A stretch of DNA of 6,950 bases from SZUA-254 sp964596065 (GTDB lineage: Bacteria; Bacteroidota; Ignavibacteria; UBA10030; SZUA-254), in NCBI GenBank assembly GCA_964596065.1, contig CAZQSM010000097.1, positions 1 to 6,950 of the forward strand, read 5' to 3'. The position numbers and the translations under genes were made by a program. The notes below the pieces were generated by a model. The model was not told where the DNA came from and did no database searches. It saw only the letters and a program-made list of their open reading frames with translations. Positions 4,063-6,950 of the stretch are shown here, one piece after another. Every line of letters starts with the position of its first letter. Positions within the stretch are counted from its first letter, which is position 1.

Positions 4063-6950
4063 GTGACAAGCTCCCCGCTCCTCTCCATCCCTGCCAGCCT
4101 CGTCTGCCTCGCCTGCCTCGCCGGTATATGCGCGGCCCAGCCTCAGCAACGCTATCTTGTTTCTCCGACGGGCGAAGTTCTGCCGATCGCACCGGGGGAG
4201 GATTCTCGCGGACTGATCGAAAAATGGATGGACCGACCGGCCGCGACCGTAATCTGCTCCGATAAATTCACATTCGGACCTCATCCGGATATCTATCCGA
4301 CCAATTCGAATTTTGGAGCCGACCACCGGGACGTCATCGGGCAGTGGTTGACGGCGAAGGCATCCGGGACGATCGATTCCATTTTCTGGATGCAATGGAA
4401 TTGGATCGGGGCGTATGACTCGCTCGTCTACGTACGTGTTCATGAGTCCCTCGTGGGCCGGGAGTACGGGCCCGGTGTCCGTCCCGGACCGTTCCAGCCG
4501 GGATGCCAGTCGTGGGGTTACTGGATCAACTCGAACGACCCTGAAGTCGGCATCGCCGCGTTTCCCGGCGATGCCACCGACACGGCGTGGGTATCGACGA
4601 CCGAGCATTCACTCATCCCCTCGACTCCTCCGATCGGCCGGGAGCGATGGGGCCACGGAGGGTTTCCGAAAGTCGTTACCCCGCAGGCGATCAACCACGT
4701 CGCGATGTCGGCGACCGGAGACACCTTGAGCGTGTCAGCCGGGGATAACCTCTTCTTCTCGATAGAAGTTGCCGGATGCGATGGCGATTCAGCCGCCTGC
4801 TCGGGGGTGGATCCGGCCGTCAGGACGGAATTCGGGGCGGTGGGGTTCCAGGTGGCGGGCGTGGATGAGGATTACCCGTCGAGGATGTGGAAATTCTATC
4901 ACGACATTCAATCGCGTCCATCGAGCTATTGCGCCGCTGACGTATCGCCGCCCGGCTGGTACGCGCGCTGGGGGTTAAGTCACGACACGCTGGACGTCGC
5001 CCTCTTCAACCTCTGGTACAGCATGACGGTCATCTCGAACGTCGCGCCGGTGATCGAACATCCGTGGCCGGTCGCGAGGACGGCCCTCGCCGATCGCCTG
5101 ATCTACATCAACGCGCTCGTCACAGACTGTGATCCCGCGAACCCGTCGAACGCCGGGGTCGAGAGCGTCACCTTGATCCACGAGATCGACGGCGTGCCGC
5201 AGCCGGACATTCCGATGACCTATCTCGGCGCCGACACCTGGGAGGTGGAATACTCCCCCCCGCCCGGGCCCGCTTCGGTGATCTACAGGATCAGGGCGGT
5301 CGATCCCGAGGGAGCCGTGACGACGTCGCGAAGTTACTCGCTGTCGGTCGTCGCGTTCGGGAAACGCTGGTACGGCATCGACACGGCGCTTTCCTGCGTC
5401 GAACGCGACATCTCGGCCACGGGCACGGAGATCGATACATCGGAATTTTTCGATCCCCTCTACCCCGGAGCGGGCGACAAGGATGACGGGATCGCGGGAC
5501 CGTTCGAGCTGGGCGGCACGATGACGCTCTTCGGCGAACAATACCGCTATGCCTGGGTGTCCGCCGACGGCGCGATCGGGTTGGGCGAGACTCTCACCGA
5601 CACGGTGAAAATCGTCCGCGCCGCCATGTTCGGAAATTTCCTGAATCCGGCCGGGCCCGTATCCTCCACGGGCATCGATTATCCGGTCATCGCCCCGATG
5701 TGGGGAGACTTCGAGGTCGGAGACTCGGCGAGTAAATATGGCATTGTCAGATACGGGAACGCCGGCGATACTTGCCTGTTCGTCGTCCAGTGGGATTCAA
5801 TCGGACTCCATCTTCCCGGCCAGCAGCACGACTTTCCGGTGTTTCGCGTCATGTTGAACCGGTGCCTCGGCACGGTGGAATTTCAATACGAGAGTGCGTC
5901 CGGATTTTACATTCATCCGACCTCAGGCGTCGGGATGCAGGCCGAGCCCTTCGCCACAGCCGGGTATACCCGCAATGTGTTCGTCAACCGGATGGGAGAT
6001 CCGCCAGAAACCCGGCCGCGCGACGGCTGGTGCCTCAGGTTCTCTCCGAGAAACCCGGAACCCGAACGGGATGGTTGGAACATCGTCTCGATTCCGGTCA
6101 TGCCCGACAACGGCGATTACTCGGCAGTGAACCTCTTTCCGGGAGGACCCGTCTACGAATATGTCTTCGACTACGCCCATGTCGGCGAATCGCTCCGGCC
6201 GGGGCGCGGCTACTGGATGAAGAAACTCCAGGCCGGCGTCGACGGCGCGCCGGGCGTCTTCTTCGACAGCGTGACGGTCCCGGTCCGGGACAAATGGAAT
6301 CTCATCGGCGGAACGTCCGGCTTCGTGCCGACCGGCTCGATCATCCCGGCCGGGGGGAGCATCGCGTCTCGATTTTTCGCGTTCGGCGAGACCGGCTACG
6401 AACACACATCCACGCTCGAACCCGGGAAGGGGTACTGGGTGAAGATGGACGGGGCCGGGACGCTCCATCTACAGTCGTCGGTTGCGGTCCCGAAGGCGTC
6501 GTCCCTGACCGGATCGGAAGTGGGGGATGCGATGGCTGCGGCATCGGGGCTGGAGGGAATGGATCGGTTGGCGGTCCTCTCGATCACCGACGGTCTCGGA
6601 CGGCGCCAGTCGTTGTATGTTTCCGGCGGGTCCGTCCCGCCGGGATCGTACGCGATGTTCGAGCTGCCTCCGGCCCCTCCCGGCGGGCTCTTCGACGCCC
6701 GGTTCGAAAGCGGTTCGATGCTTGAACTGTTGACCGTCGATGATCCGTCCGATTCATCGGGCAGGGCGATCGTCATCCGGAGCGCCGCCCCACCCGTGAC
6801 GATCCGCTGGGAAGTAAACGGCTCCGATCAGTTTCCGGGATGGCTCGCGCTCGAAATCATCCAGGACGGCCGGTTCACTCTGGACGCGTTGGACGGGTCG
6901 GGAGCCGCGACGATCAGGCAGCCTGAGCGGGCCGCGATACGGATCATGCC
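4063..6950 (+). CDS. Large exported multidomain beta-rich protein, likely T9SS cargo (partial, runs off the right edge)
   Basis: Function not recognised; 962 codons without a stop. Residues 1-25 form a signal peptide with a hydrophobic core (ASLVCLACLAGICAA, likely cut before Q26) but no basic n-region. Residues 60-320 are Trp-rich and unassigned. Residues 328-430 (APVI..., VTDCDPAN, VYRIRAVDPEG-like pattern) look like an Ig-like domain. Residues 481-660 resemble a nidogen-like (NIDO) sandwich: WVSADGAIGLG, PVIAPMWGDFE, FVVQWDSIG, FRVMLNR, GTVEFQYES. Two related modules follow at 671-721 (GWNIVSIP...GRGYWMK) and 744-806 (KWNLIGG...GKGYWVK). Residues 820-962 hold a module with MFELPPAPPGGLFDARF (865-881), recalled from T9SS-exported proteins of Bacteroidota and Ignavibacteria. 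Ten cysteines remain after the likely cleavage site (C65 to C657), so disulfides are possible. No catalytic motif was found; adhesion, surface or extracellular structural roles are guesses. The diagnostic C-terminal sorting domain would lie beyond the window. It is divergent from mraZ, so likely regulated separately. Confidence 0.88.
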   Translation, partial: MTSSPLLSIPASLVCLACLAGICAAQPQQRYLVSPTGEVLPIAPGEDSRGLIEKWMDRPAATVICSDKFTFGPHPDIYPTNSNFGADHRDVIGQWLTAKASGTIDSIFWMQWNWIGAYDSLVYVRVHESLVGREYGPGVRPGPFQPGCQSWGYWINSNDPEVGIAAFPGDATDTAWVSTTEHSLIPSTPPIGRERWGHGGFPKVVTPQAINHVAMSATGDTLSVSAGDNLFFSIEVAGCDGDSAACSGVDPAVRTEFGAVGFQVAGVDEDYPSRMWKFYHDIQSRPSSYCAADVSPPGWYARWGLSHDTLDVALFNLWYSMTVISNVAPVIEHPWPVARTALADRLIYINALVTDCDPANPSNAGVESVTLIHEIDGVPQPDIPMTYLGADTWEVEYSPPPGPASVIYRIRAVDPEGAVTTSRSYSLSVVAFGKRWYGIDTALSCVERDISATGTEIDTSEFFDPLYPGAGDKDDGIAGPFELGGTMTLFGEQYRYAWVSADGAIGLGETLTDTVKIVRAAMFGNFLNPAGPVSSTGIDYPVIAPMWGDFEVGDSASKYGIVRYGNAGDTCLFVVQWDSIGLHLPGQQHDFPVFRVMLNRCLGTVEFQYESASGFYIHPTSGVGMQAEPFATAGYTRNVFVNRMGDPPETRPRDGWCLRFSPRNPEPERDGWNIVSIPVMPDNGDYSAVNLFPGGPVYEYVFDYAHVGESLRPGRGYWMKKLQAGVDGAPGVFFDSVTVPVRDKWNLIGGTSGFVPTGSIIPAGGSIASRFFAFGETGYEHTSTLEPGKGYWVKMDGAGTLHLQSSVAVPKASSLTGSEVGDAMAAASGLEGMDRLAVLSITDGLGRRQSLYVSGGSVPPGSYAMFELPPAPPGGLFDARFESGSMLELLTVDDPSDSSGRAIVIRSAAPPVTIRWEVNGSDQFPGWLALEIIQDGRFTLDALDGSGAATIRQPERAAIRIM

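Noticed and set aside
4072..4131. Lipoprotein signal peptide (lipobox) in the exported protein
   Set aside because: Cysteines at residues 15, 18 and 23 lack the L-(A/S)-(G/A)-C context; a signal peptidase I site after ICAA fits better.
3856..4608. 250-codon minus-strand frame crossing the intergenic region into the exported-protein gene
   Set aside because: No ribosome binding site or motif; it is antisense to the signal peptide and following region of a well-supported gene.
5772..6725. 317-codon plus-strand frame within the exported-protein gene
   Set aside because: An out-of-frame shadow of the 4063-6950 frame, which carries the domain motifs; the translation is Arg-rich without structure.

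Overview
The window is GC-rich bacterial DNA broken by an AT-rich intergenic stretch near 3.56-3.85 kb. I infer a GC-rich member of the FCB group (Bacteroidota / Ignavibacteria / Chlorobi-like). Three observations support this. The mraZ promoter has an exact TAnnTTTG element, the Bacteroidota-type -7 box. mraZ starts behind an A/T-rich leader with no Shine-Dalgarno sequence. The rightward gene carries paired 'WN(I/L)..-GYW.K' modules and a 'PPAPPGGLFDARF' module, which I recall from secreted proteins of those phyla, many of them type IX secretion (T9SS) cargo. The genus cannot be named from this sequence.

Left half (1-3557, minus strand): the head of the division and cell wall (dcw) cluster, in the order mraZ > rsmH > ftsL-like > ftsI, transcribed leftward. 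rsmH/ftsL and ftsL/ftsI overlap by a few bases, as expected for translational coupling. mraZ and rsmH are separated by 42 bases holding a perfect 7-bp hairpin. ftsI runs off the left edge, with 580 codons visible and all three penicillin-binding motifs present. MraZ is the cluster regulator, RsmH modifies 16S rRNA, and the FtsL-like protein and FtsI belong to the septal peptidoglycan machine.

Centre (3558-4062): a divergent 505-bp intergenic region. On the mraZ side lie a promoter, three 10-bp-phased GTGG(G/A)G repeats that match the known MraZ operator architecture, and an inverted repeat in the leader. Further right are palindromes, a long imperfect inverted repeat, and a second cluster of four helically phased TGGG motifs on the plus strand. 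Nearest the rightward gene is a sigma70-like promoter.

Right half (4063-6950, plus strand): one uninterrupted frame of 962 codons that stays open at the window end. It encodes an exported multidomain beta-rich protein with a signal peptide, N-terminal region of unknown type, Ig-like domain, nidogen-like domain, two WN/GYW modules and a further beta module. The C-terminus, where a T9SS sorting domain would lie, is outside the window.

No tRNA, rRNA, CRISPR array, insertion sequence or clear intrinsic terminator was seen. Most of the window is conventional; the regulatory region between the divergent genes is the most interesting part.
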